Translations under genes and position numbers: made by a program
Part shown: one piece after another, positions 31,301 to 38,356 of the stretch
Layout: every line of letters begins with the position of its first letter
How positions within the stretch are numbered: position 1 is the first letter of the stretch
The notes under the pieces: model-generated
Seen by the model: the letters and a program-made list of their open reading frames with translations, nothing else
Databases searched by the model: none
Told to the model about the DNA's origin: nothing
Source of the DNA: an uncultured Verrucomicrobiota bacterium
GTDB lineage: Bacteria > Verrucomicrobiota > Kiritimatiellia > RFP12 > UBA1067
Reading direction: 5' to 3'
DNA length: 42,410 bases
NCBI GenBank assembly: GCA_946623785.1
Contig: CAMORM010000006.1
Span: 1-42,410, forward strand

Positions 31301-31651
31301 CGCCGCGAAGGCCGCTTCGAGGAGGCCGAGCACTACGCCAACAAGGCGGTGACGTCCGACCCCGAGCTCTACGTCGCGTGGGAGACGTACGCCTCCACGC
31401 TGATCGACCAGAACAAGGACCTCGGCAAGGCGGAGGAGTACCTGCGCAAGGCCATCGACCTCTGCAAGAAGAACACAAACCAGGAAGACCCGCGCATGCA
31501 GATCACGCTCGTCAAGGTTCTCCTCAAGAACGGAAAGACGATGAGCGCGAAGGGCACGCTGAGGTCGCTCCAGTCGCGCCGCAAGGAGCTTTCCGACTTC
31601 GACCTGGAAGAGCTCGACAAGGTCGCCGCGGAGGCCGCGAAGGCCAAGTGA
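28331..31651 (+). CDS. Polytopic membrane protein (DUF2723-like) with a long periplasmic TPR domain
   Basis: ATG 28331 has a GGAGAGG Shine-Dalgarno; the longer ORF start lies within the cytochrome gene. Of 1106 aa, residues about 15-430 hold roughly ten membrane helices. The first loop 'YAFPGESAAAITAWTGMDVLKSPLHPVWGAFVRFVGG' followed by 'VRVNMFSLVCGVLSALMV' matches the DUF2723 / GT-C-like pattern (GDsgef...g..HPpgyPly...N..S). This family is related to protein O-mannosyltransferases such as TMEM260. A mixed domain follows (about 430-590), then about 500 residues of TPR-like helical repeats ('AWGLLSHVMLQQADA', 'NYVLGSLHLGQREYGNAETFLRLA', 'YVAWETYASTLIDQNKDLGKAEEYL'). It may glycosylate exported proteins held by the TPR scaffold, but catalytic residues cannot be assigned by eye. 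It is an operon member with the cytochrome and the WPF protein. Confidence 0.75.
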   Translation: MSEEEIKVSEKRGWTVAAGIGLLALLVYSLTLADYAFPGESAAAITAWTGMDVLKSPLHPVWGAFVRFVGGLSFPSSLVVRVNMFSLVCGVLSALMVCRLVRAFVLAMVSHEDVAPKAGLAADVASLVAGAVFVFGVPVWQASTHLECRIFDVMFALAMFSLLPFVFRNEKLAWPLAMLAAVMLGVGAVESVIFLPLAPIMGIFVFAAFRGRGRVAIAALGAFALVAAVSFALYTRHVMQGFAATPYAMACGESGMTPMEVAVDFWRQQTAEVRSWYQRPAWLCVMLTAVLPFVACGFAAIRGLSSERSMSQYVFHLAMTACVIAATMTPASPNELMRLSEKAGLATSLPVAMGTISAITAGYLAAYWMLLWRVKVKADEFDGPPVVAQIAKPLGATAIVILFAAVFFGSIVNAFKCGRDRGEFADLCAAEVLDRLGDRNWFVTQGILDDHLRILADVRGTKLNLVCLQREDDESYLKDLGAKIAEAGLKSTKGDLKSTSLLGVLPFVQDWFAGDPDVNSKAAVFGIPDFWYIAQKTPVPDGIFFTGVNDVKSFDGKKAFAEFLELWKRMEKPLFRRRGESLAEVDDPVSRVRLHLRRHLGFVGNNLGVTLQDIGMDDEAFQLYELVRKTIDPDNVCALFNEFEMARSGVKSAVARKGEIEKEIQSLVDNPDKRYKLWSLSRFYGYIRSPEIFARMGYGWARSGQTGAAITQVRRALPFVPADRQSGLGNIMAAIYAMGGETQKSRDAYMKVLDDDGGNRDALLGLARLAMQSGSLDEARDYMTKAVDQSPNKETSNVEWAIIHLMNNDLDQARLYLQKATDLNPNDLQAWGLLSHVMLQQADAAKDPKEKGKIIDDLESVIIPRMEKIAGGPHNYFVQVSRALVLLQRGNERRKDARDALLAAFNLRPEVTVVANMVLQQDIALDDKARAREHARLVLRQDRKNQLANYVLGSLHLGQREYGNAETFLRLAVSDQKPFAAAENDLAEVLRREGRFEEAEHYANKAVTSDPELYVAWETYASTLIDQNKDLGKAEEYLRKAIDLCKKNTNQEDPRMQITLVKVLLKNGKTMSAKGTLRSLQSRRKELSDFDLEELDKVAAEAAKAK

Positions 31652-31674
31652 CGAGGGGGAAAGAGAGGCGTTCG

Positions 31675-33030
31675 GTGAACCGGTCCGCGAGCATGAAGCT
31701 GGTTTTCGCCGCCGCAGCCGCGGCTGTGGCGGCTGCGGCGCGCGCATCGGACCTGACGCGCGTCACTACAACGGCGCCCGCCGAGTCGCAGTTCCGGGTC
31801 CTGCCGTTCTACGAGCAGCGCTTCGTGTCGTATGGCGAGGGGCGGCCCGAGGCCTCCTTCTTCGCCGTGAGGCCGTTCTACTCGCAGGTACGCGACCCTG
31901 TTTCCGACACCAGGATATGGGACGTCCTCTGGCCTGTCGCAACATGCCACAGCCACAACGACGCCGCCTGGTGGCGCGTGCTCAACTTCTACGGCGACAG
32001 GCGGTATAACCCGGACGGCTCCGTGCTGGACCATTCGTTCTGCATCTTCCCCGTGTGGTTCAACGGTCGTACCCGCGAGGGGACGTCGTACTGGGGGCTT
32101 TTCCCGTTCTACGGGACGCACCCGCACTTCCTCTTCATGGACGACATCCACTTCGCTTTCTGGCCGTTCTACATGGACTATTCGGTCAAGGGCGTGCGCA
32201 CGCATTCTGTCTGCTGGCCGTTCATATCGTGGAAGGACTCGCCGCGCGAGTCGCTCGGCATCTGGCCTTTCTACGGCCACACGCGCAGGCGCGAAAGCGA
32301 CCACCGGTACGTGCTCTGGCCGCTCTTCACCTGGGCCTCGTACGAAAGCGACCGCGACACCTCCGGCGCCGGCAGCTCCTGGATGTTCTGGCCGCTATGC
32401 GGAGGGGTTTCGCGCGAAAGGGAGTTCCAGGCACTCTTCCTTCCGCCGTTCTTTTCGTATGCGCGCACCGACGACACCCGCCGCTGGCGCATGCCGTGGC
32501 CGCTCGTGGACGTTGAGTTGGGACGCGAGCGCAACCGCGTGTCCGTGTGGCCGCTCTACGAGCGCATCACGGGCTTTTCGTATCTGCCAGGAGAAGGCGG
32601 AGCCGATGCCGCCCCTCCAGCCGAGGAGCATACCTGGCGCATAGGGTGGAAGCTCGTCGAGCGCACGCGCCTTGAGACCGACAGGTCGCTTGAAAAGCGC
32701 TTCTCGTTCTTCCCGTTCTACACCGACGAGGACCTCTGGTCGAAGACAAAGCCCTCGGCCGCGGGGGACGGCGAGACTCCAGCTGTCACGCTTGCGTCGT
32801 CATACTTCCGCATCTGGCCGTTCTACGCGTCGGTGACCGAGAACGGAGAGACGCGCCGCCGGATCCTCGAGCTCAACCCGATCCGCCACTCCGGCGGCAC
32901 GGAGCGCAACTGGGCGCCGTTCTGGACGTTCTACACGAACGAGACGCGCAGGGACGGATCGACGCGACACACACTCTTCTGGGGCCTTGTCAAGTTCACC
33001 ACAGGCAAGGACGCCCATTCCGAAAAATGA
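31675..33030 (+). CDS. Secreted WPF-motif repeat protein of unknown function
   Basis: GTG 31675 follows AAGAGAGG by 6 nt and yields 451 aa with a signal peptide (NRSASMKLVFAAAAAAVAAAARA); ATG 31693 is the alternative. The mature part is built from at least ten short repeats with an aromatic core, '(I/L/F)(W/F)P(F/L)(Y/I/F)': LPFYEQRF, VRPFYSQV, FPFYGTHP, FWPFYMDY, CWPFISWK, IWPFYGHT, LWPLFTWA, FWPLCGGV, VWPLYERI, FFPFYTDE, IWPFYASV, FWTFYTNE. Between the cores lie polar turns rich in R, E, D and S. Alternating aromatic strands with charged turns suggest a beta-barrel or beta-solenoid, possibly in the outer membrane. I do not recognise a characterised family. It follows the TPR protein by 23 nt and closes the envelope run. 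Confidence 0.8.
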   Translation: MNRSASMKLVFAAAAAAVAAAARASDLTRVTTTAPAESQFRVLPFYEQRFVSYGEGRPEASFFAVRPFYSQVRDPVSDTRIWDVLWPVATCHSHNDAAWWRVLNFYGDRRYNPDGSVLDHSFCIFPVWFNGRTREGTSYWGLFPFYGTHPHFLFMDDIHFAFWPFYMDYSVKGVRTHSVCWPFISWKDSPRESLGIWPFYGHTRRRESDHRYVLWPLFTWASYESDRDTSGAGSSWMFWPLCGGVSREREFQALFLPPFFSYARTDDTRRWRMPWPLVDVELGRERNRVSVWPLYERITGFSYLPGEGGADAAPPAEEHTWRIGWKLVERTRLETDRSLEKRFSFFPFYTDEDLWSKTKPSAAGDGETPAVTLASSYFRIWPFYASVTENGETRRRILELNPIRHSGGTERNWAPFWTFYTNETRRDGSTRHTLFWGLVKFTTGKDAHSEK

Positions 33031-33056
33031 CATAAACATGGGAAAGGCAGTAAGGC

Positions 33057-34994
33057 ATGGATATCCGATTCGGGTTTTGCAATGGAAGTGCGCTTTCGCG
33101 GGCGGCGATCTGCCTGGCCCTTTCGGCTGCCGCGGCCACAGCAGGGGCGACCACATGGCATGTGGACAGCGAAGGAGGCAACGACTCCGCTGCCGGCACG
33201 AGCCCCGAGACCGCGTGGAAGACGCTTGAGCGCGTGAACGGCGCGGCAATCGCTCCTGGAGACAGCGTCCTTTTCAGGCGCGGCGGGCTTTGGCGCGGAA
33301 CACTGCGTCCCGCGAGCGGCGAGCCGGGCAAGCCCGTGAAGTACAGCTGGTACGGCGAGGGCCCGAAGCCGATCCTGGAGCAGTCCGTCGACAGGTCGAA
33401 GCCGTCTGACTGGGTCGAGGAGGCTCCCGGACTCTGGACCACGAGGGTCGCAGTGCCGGAACTGGTAGAGCAGGTCTGGGACGGCACGTCGTGCGAAGGC
33501 TGGACTTCATCGTGGCAGGAGGGCGTGAAGGGAACGCTCAGGCGGGTGACCGAGGATGGCGAGGTCTTCCTCAGGGCGAACTGCACGGAAAAGCCGGCGA
33601 GCAAGCCCAGCCTTGTCCAGCTCTGGGGCCCGAAGGTCGACGTCAGCGCCGATTGCGCGGTCCTGAGGCTGAAGGTCAGGTCCACGAAGCCTTTCCGCCT
33701 CGTCCGCGCCGAACTGATGCTGGCCAAGCCGCCGTGGCCCCATTCGATGCAGGGCGACGTGCCTCGTGCCGACATTGGGCCTGAATGGCAGACTGTCGAC
33801 GTGTTCCTCTCAAGGAAAGGCGCGGTGGACAATGCCTCGGTCCACCTGCCGATCGGCGACGTTCTCCCCGAGGGCGCGGTGTTCGACTTCGTGCCGGTCG
33901 GGATTTGGAGCGCGAAGTACGACGCTTCGCTTGCCCTGCCCTATGACGTCGGCATTTTCATCTGCGACCACGGCAGACGCTGGGGCGTGAAGAAGTGGCA
34001 CAATCCGGAGTGGATGGTCCAGCCGCTCGAGAAGCCGCTCGACTACGCCTACGACGCCGACAAGAAGCGTGTGCTCGTGAGGTTCGACGGCAACCCCGCC
34101 AAGTCGTTCTCCTCGATCGAGCTGGCGTACACCAGGCACGTCGTGAACCAGGGGAACCGGCACGACATCGTGTACGACGGCCTTGCCGTGCGCTACGGCG
34201 CCGCACATGGGTTCGGCGGCGGGTCGACCCGCAACATCACCATCCGCAACTGCGACATATACTGGATCGGGGGCGGACTCCAGTTCTGGAAGAAGGACGA
34301 GAGGACAGGCAAGATACGCAATCCCGTCCGCTTCGGGAACGGCATCGAGTTCTGGGGTGACGCGACAGGCCACCTGATCGAGCGCAACCGCCTGTGGGAG
34401 GTGTACGACGCGGCGGTCACGAACCAGGGCAAGAACGACACGGAGACCGACATCGTGTGGCGCGACAACGTGATCTGGAATTCTGAGTATTCGTTCGAGT
34501 ACTGGAACGCGAAGCTTACCGCCAACATCACGTTCGAGCACAACACGTGCGTGGACGCTGGCTACGGATGGGCCCACACGCAGCGCCCGGACAGGAACGG
34601 CGCGCACCTGATGTACTACCACAACCGCGCCGAGACCTCGAACTTCGTTGTCAGGGACAACATCTTCTGCCGCGCCACGGAGTGGACCATCCGCACCGGG
34701 CTCGACTGGCGCAAGTCGCTCGTGCACGACAACAACCTCGTCTGGAACGAGGGAAGCGTGCCAGTCATTCGCTGGCTTGAAGGCAAGGACCGCCTCATTC
34801 TCGGATGGGACGGCTACCGCGAGCTTGGGTTCGACCCCCACTCCGAGTTCGCCGAGCCGAAGTTCGTCAACCCCGCGAAGCGCGACTATCGTCTCGCCCC
34901 CGGTTCGCCCGGCCTGACGCTTGCGAGCGACGGTGGTCCCGTTGGCGCGCGCAACATGCCCGGTCTCGACGAAGACCAGTCGCTCCAACGCTGA
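33057..34994 (+). CDS. Secreted right-handed beta-helix protein with an inserted beta-sandwich, putative polysaccharide lyase or hydrolase
   Basis: The 645-aa protein has a signal peptide (to about residue 30). It then has 'TTWHVDSEGGNDSAAGTSPETAWKTLERVN', the DUF1565-like opening of many parallel beta-helix carbohydrate enzymes. Residues about 125-290 form an inserted jelly-roll-like segment, possibly carbohydrate-binding. Beta-helix rungs resume at about 370 ('YDGLAVRYGAAHGFGGGSTRNITIRNCDIYWIGG', 'GHLIERNRLWEVYDAAVTNQG', 'NITFEHNTCVDAG', 'FVVRDNIFCRA'). The protein closes with a 'DPHSEFAEPKFVNPAKRDYRLAPGSPGL' tail typical of this fold. An aromatic- and Asp-rich groove fits glycan binding. 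The catalytic family cannot be assigned. It follows the WPF gene by 26 nt with an AGTAAGG ribosome-binding site, and begins the second glycan-active block. Confidence 0.72.
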   Translation: MDIRFGFCNGSALSRAAICLALSAAAATAGATTWHVDSEGGNDSAAGTSPETAWKTLERVNGAAIAPGDSVLFRRGGLWRGTLRPASGEPGKPVKYSWYGEGPKPILEQSVDRSKPSDWVEEAPGLWTTRVAVPELVEQVWDGTSCEGWTSSWQEGVKGTLRRVTEDGEVFLRANCTEKPASKPSLVQLWGPKVDVSADCAVLRLKVRSTKPFRLVRAELMLAKPPWPHSMQGDVPRADIGPEWQTVDVFLSRKGAVDNASVHLPIGDVLPEGAVFDFVPVGIWSAKYDASLALPYDVGIFICDHGRRWGVKKWHNPEWMVQPLEKPLDYAYDADKKRVLVRFDGNPAKSFSSIELAYTRHVVNQGNRHDIVYDGLAVRYGAAHGFGGGSTRNITIRNCDIYWIGGGLQFWKKDERTGKIRNPVRFGNGIEFWGDATGHLIERNRLWEVYDAAVTNQGKNDTETDIVWRDNVIWNSEYSFEYWNAKLTANITFEHNTCVDAGYGWAHTQRPDRNGAHLMYYHNRAETSNFVVRDNIFCRATEWTIRTGLDWRKSLVHDNNLVWNEGSVPVIRWLEGKDRLILGWDGYRELGFDPHSEFAEPKFVNPAKRDYRLAPGSPGLTLASDGGPVGARNMPGLDEDQSLQR

Positions 34995-35030
34995 CGCCTG
35001 CTGCAAATGTCCACCCCTTAGGTTTGAGTT

Positions 35031-37526
35031 ATGAAAATGCGGTTGATCACTTTTGTTGCGCTTGGAGTTGCCTTTGCGGCGCACTGCGCCTTCGCGCTTG
35101 ACGCCATGCTCATGGCGGATGGTTCCGTCCGGTTCGGACCTGATGGAAGCTATTCGCTAAAACCGGTTCTTTTCCTGCCCGAATGGAAGAGCACGACTTC
35201 GGCCGGAGGATACGCTGTCAGGGACCCCGGCGTTGCGACGTTTCGACTTGAGAGCGGCGGCACGGTCATTGCCGATGCCACGACCACCATTAGTCAGCTC
35301 GACGGCGGAAAGTCCAAGGTTGTCTTCTCCGTCACTCCGCGCAAGGACACCAAGACGATCAGCTGCTGCTGCACCGTCGGCATGCCGATAGCCGAGGTCG
35401 ACGGAAGGCCCTGGGGCATCGCGGGGAAAGAGGGGGCCTTCTGCAAGCCCGAGAAGGGGATAGCTGTCGCGAGGGGCAGGACTTCGTTTGTCTCGTTCCC
35501 GTCCGGCGCGAAGGGCCCGCTGGTGCGTGTCGAGGCGGCGGAGCCATTCGACTGCCTCATCCAGGACAGCCGGAAGTGGGGCGACACGTATTCGATAAGG
35601 GCCGGCGACCTCTCTGCCAGGGTCCTGAAGGCGGGCGAGAAGATCTCGTTCGAGTGCGTCGTCTCGGCCGGAGAGCCTGTTTCCGCCATCTACCAGAAGC
35701 AGTACGTGGTAGAGGCGGGCGCTGACTGGGTGCCGATCGTCGAGCACCGCGACATTCTGGAGGGGAGCGCGCTTGACTTCTCCAAGGCTGGCTTCACCGA
35801 CGCGCCGGCCGGGAAGCACGGGTGGGTTCGCAACGTTGGCGGGCACTTCGAGTTCGAGGGCCTGCCGGGCCGCCCCCAGCGTTTCTACGGCGTCAACCTC
35901 TGCTTCTCGGCGAACTTCCCGGACCACGAGCTTGCCGACAGGCTGGTCACGCGGCTCAAGCGGTTCGGCTACAACGCGATACGCATACACCACCACGACG
36001 GCGAGACTGTGAAGGGGAGCGAAGACGGGCTTACGCTCAACCAGGACAGCATGGACCGGCTGGACTACCTCGTGTCGGCTGCGATCCGCGAGGGGCTGTA
36101 CATCACGACCGACATGTACGTGTCCCGCGGCGTCAAGTGGCGGCACGTCGGGATCGATCGCAACGGCTTCATGGAGAAGTCGCTGTTCAAGGCGCTTTGC
36201 GCCGTGTACGATCCGGCGTTCGAGAACTGGGCCGCGTATTCGAAGAACTTCATGGAGCACGTGAACAAGTACACCGGGCGCCGCTATGCCGACGAGCCGG
36301 CCCTTTCGCTCGTCTCGCTCGTCAACGAGGGCGGGTTCTTCATGGGCTGGACGCGCGGAGTTTCGGACGATCCTCGCATCGCCGACTCATGGCGCGCATG
36401 GATTAAGGCAAGGCGCGAGGCGGATCCCTCGTTCGCCGAGGGCATCGACTCCGAGATGCCGCCGAAGAACTACTGGGACGCCAAGAGCCGCCCGTTCGTC
36501 GACCAGTGGTGCGCCGGTCTGGAGACGAAGATGGTCGCGCGCATGAAGGCGTACCTGCGCTCGCTCGGCGTGAAGGCCCTCATAACGAACGACAACAACG
36601 GACAGCACTACGTCGCTAGGAACGGCATGGCGTCGGAGTACGACTACATCGACGACCATTTCTACGTGGATCACCCGTCGTTCCTCGAGAAGAGCTGGCA
36701 GCTTCCAAGCCGCTGCCCCAACGTGAACCAGCTTCTCGGGAGCAAGCCGGTCGTGCCGGTCGACAGGGATTTTGCGTTTGTTAAGGGCAAGCCGTTCACC
36801 ATCACGGAGTGGAACTTCTCCGGTCCGGGACGCTACCGCGGCGTCGGCGGGATACTCACCGGCGCAACCGCGGCGCTCAGGGACATGGATGGACTTTGGC
36901 GCTTTGCCTATTCGCACAGCCGAGACAGGCTCGGCGACTCTGACATTCGCCCGCCATCGTACTTCGACCTCTCCGCCGACCAGCTTTCGCTCGCAAGCGA
37001 CAGGGCTAGCATCTGCCTCTTCCTGCGCCGCGACATCGAGCCTGGCGCGGAAGGCGCGCTCAAGATGGACCGCGCGCGCGGCTCGTTCACCATCGACACG
37101 CCCCGGACCGTTGGCGGCTTCGCCCCGGAAGGCGCGATAGAGGCTGGTGCGCTGAAGGCCTCGCTTTCGGGCGCCCCGGCAACGGTCTGCGTCCATTCGC
37201 TCGACGGCGAGCCAGTCGCGAAGTCCGGACGGATGCTCCTCACCCACCTCACGGACGTCCAGGGCGAGGGCGGGACATTTGCCGACGAGTCGATGAAGAT
37301 ACTGCTCAAGTGGGGAAGGCGTCCGCTCGCGAGGAACGGCTCCGCCGCCGTTTCGCTTGCTCTGGAGTCGCCTTCCGGCTACGAGGTGTGGGAGCTTGCC
37401 GCGAACGGCGCGCGCGTCCGCAAGGTAGACGCCCGCGTGTCCGGCGGGCGCCTGGAATTCACAGCTTCAATCTCTGGCCCGGACGGCGCCAGGATGATGT
37501 ACGAGATCGTTAAGAGGAATCGCTAA
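35031..37526 (+). CDS. Secreted multi-domain GH5-like glycoside hydrolase (clan GH-A)
   Basis: The 831-aa protein has a signal peptide (KMRLITFVALGVAFAAHCAFA) and an N-terminal beta-rich domain (about 25-235). A (beta/alpha)8 catalytic domain starts around 'RFYGVNLCFSANFP' and 'LKRFGYNAIRIHHHDG'. The acid/base is probably E433 in LVSLVNEGG, and the nucleophile E593 in FTITEWNFSGPG. The spacing of about 160 residues and the N-E pair fit retaining GH5/GH-A enzymes. A C-terminal beta-sandwich ('GSFTIDTPRTVGGFAPEGAIEAGALKASLSG', 'LLTHLTDVQGEGGTF') follows, resembling the terminal domains of large cellulase- or mannanase-type enzymes. The substrate cannot be inferred. No strong Shine-Dalgarno precedes ATG 35031. 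The iolB-like gene follows by 20 nt. Confidence 0.78.
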   Translation: MKMRLITFVALGVAFAAHCAFALDAMLMADGSVRFGPDGSYSLKPVLFLPEWKSTTSAGGYAVRDPGVATFRLESGGTVIADATTTISQLDGGKSKVVFSVTPRKDTKTISCCCTVGMPIAEVDGRPWGIAGKEGAFCKPEKGIAVARGRTSFVSFPSGAKGPLVRVEAAEPFDCLIQDSRKWGDTYSIRAGDLSARVLKAGEKISFECVVSAGEPVSAIYQKQYVVEAGADWVPIVEHRDILEGSALDFSKAGFTDAPAGKHGWVRNVGGHFEFEGLPGRPQRFYGVNLCFSANFPDHELADRLVTRLKRFGYNAIRIHHHDGETVKGSEDGLTLNQDSMDRLDYLVSAAIREGLYITTDMYVSRGVKWRHVGIDRNGFMEKSLFKALCAVYDPAFENWAAYSKNFMEHVNKYTGRRYADEPALSLVSLVNEGGFFMGWTRGVSDDPRIADSWRAWIKARREADPSFAEGIDSEMPPKNYWDAKSRPFVDQWCAGLETKMVARMKAYLRSLGVKALITNDNNGQHYVARNGMASEYDYIDDHFYVDHPSFLEKSWQLPSRCPNVNQLLGSKPVVPVDRDFAFVKGKPFTITEWNFSGPGRYRGVGGILTGATAALRDMDGLWRFAYSHSRDRLGDSDIRPPSYFDLSADQLSLASDRASICLFLRRDIEPGAEGALKMDRARGSFTIDTPRTVGGFAPEGAIEAGALKASLSGAPATVCVHSLDGEPVAKSGRMLLTHLTDVQGEGGTFADESMKILLKWGRRPLARNGSAAVSLALESPSGYEVWELAANGARVRKVDARVSGGRLEFTASISGPDGARMMYEIVKRNR

Positions 37527-37546
37527 ATAGAAAGGACACAACAAAA

Positions 37547-38344
37547 ATGAACCTAAAGATCGGACTCAAGCCCTCGCAGGGCTACAACAAGGTATTCGAT
37601 GTCGGCGAATACGGGATGAAGCTCACCAAGTTCGGGCTGATCAAGCTCGCCGGCGGAACTTCCTACGAAGGCGACACGGGTGACAGCGAAGTCGCGCTCG
37701 TGCTCATCGGCGGAAACTTCGCCGCAAAGGGCGAAGGCTGGAACTTCGAGGTGACGAACGGACGCACCTCTCCCTTCGCCGGCAAGCCCCACTGCCTCTA
37801 TCTCCCGCGCCGCACAAAGTACACGATCACGGCGCTTTCGGACGTTGAGCTCGCCTACAACGGCTCGCCCGCCACGCGCGACACCGCGAAGCCCACGCTC
37901 ATCAAGCCCGAGGACACGCGCCACATCGCGCTCGGCAAGGACAACTGGACCCGCACTTCCGAGATCATCCTCGACGAGAAGTTCGACTCCGAGCACTTCT
38001 ACATCGGCGAGGGCATGATCCCGAGTGGAAACTGGTCGGGTTATCCGTCCCACCGCCACGACGTCAACAACCCGCCCGCCGAGCTCGACATGGAGGAGAC
38101 GTACTTCTACCTCTTCGACCCGCCGCAGGGGTTCGGGTTCCAGTCTGTGTACAAGCCCGACGGCTCGCTCAATGAGGCCTACCGCGTGCAGAACTACGAC
38201 ACGGTCGCGATCGCCGAGGGATACCATCCGCTCGTCGGGGCGCCTGGATACCAGATGTACTACCTCTGGACGATGGCCGGCGCGCAGGGCCGCGGCCTCA
38301 TCAGCTCGATGGATCCTGACCACGCCTGGGTCAAGAACGCCTGA
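37547..38344 (+). CDS. iolB: 5-deoxy-glucuronate isomerase-like protein (IolB/KduI family)
   Basis: The 265-aa protein has no signal peptide and matches the length and pattern of IolB. Visible features are a cupin metal site candidate in 'YPSHRHDVNNPPAELDMEETYFYLFDPPQGFGFQSVY', then 'YHPLVGAPGYQMYYLWTMAG' and the C-terminal 'DPDHAWV'. IolB isomerises 5-deoxy-glucuronate to 5-dehydro-2-deoxy-gluconate in myo-inositol breakdown. The related KduI works on 5-keto-4-deoxyuronate from pectin or alginate. The sequence looks closer to IolB. It sits alone: no iolCDEG or transporter is present, and the neighbours are secreted glycan-degrading enzymes. It may therefore serve uronate metabolism instead. 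It is the only clearly cytoplasmic catabolic enzyme in this block, and it is co-directional and tightly spaced with both neighbours. Confidence 0.85.
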   Translation: MNLKIGLKPSQGYNKVFDVGEYGMKLTKFGLIKLAGGTSYEGDTGDSEVALVLIGGNFAAKGEGWNFEVTNGRTSPFAGKPHCLYLPRRTKYTITALSDVELAYNGSPATRDTAKPTLIKPEDTRHIALGKDNWTRTSEIILDEKFDSEHFYIGEGMIPSGNWSGYPSHRHDVNNPPAELDMEETYFYLFDPPQGFGFQSVYKPDGSLNEAYRVQNYDTVAIAEGYHPLVGAPGYQMYYLWTMAGAQGRGLISSMDPDHAWVKNA

Positions 38345-38356
38345 CATCTCCAGACC

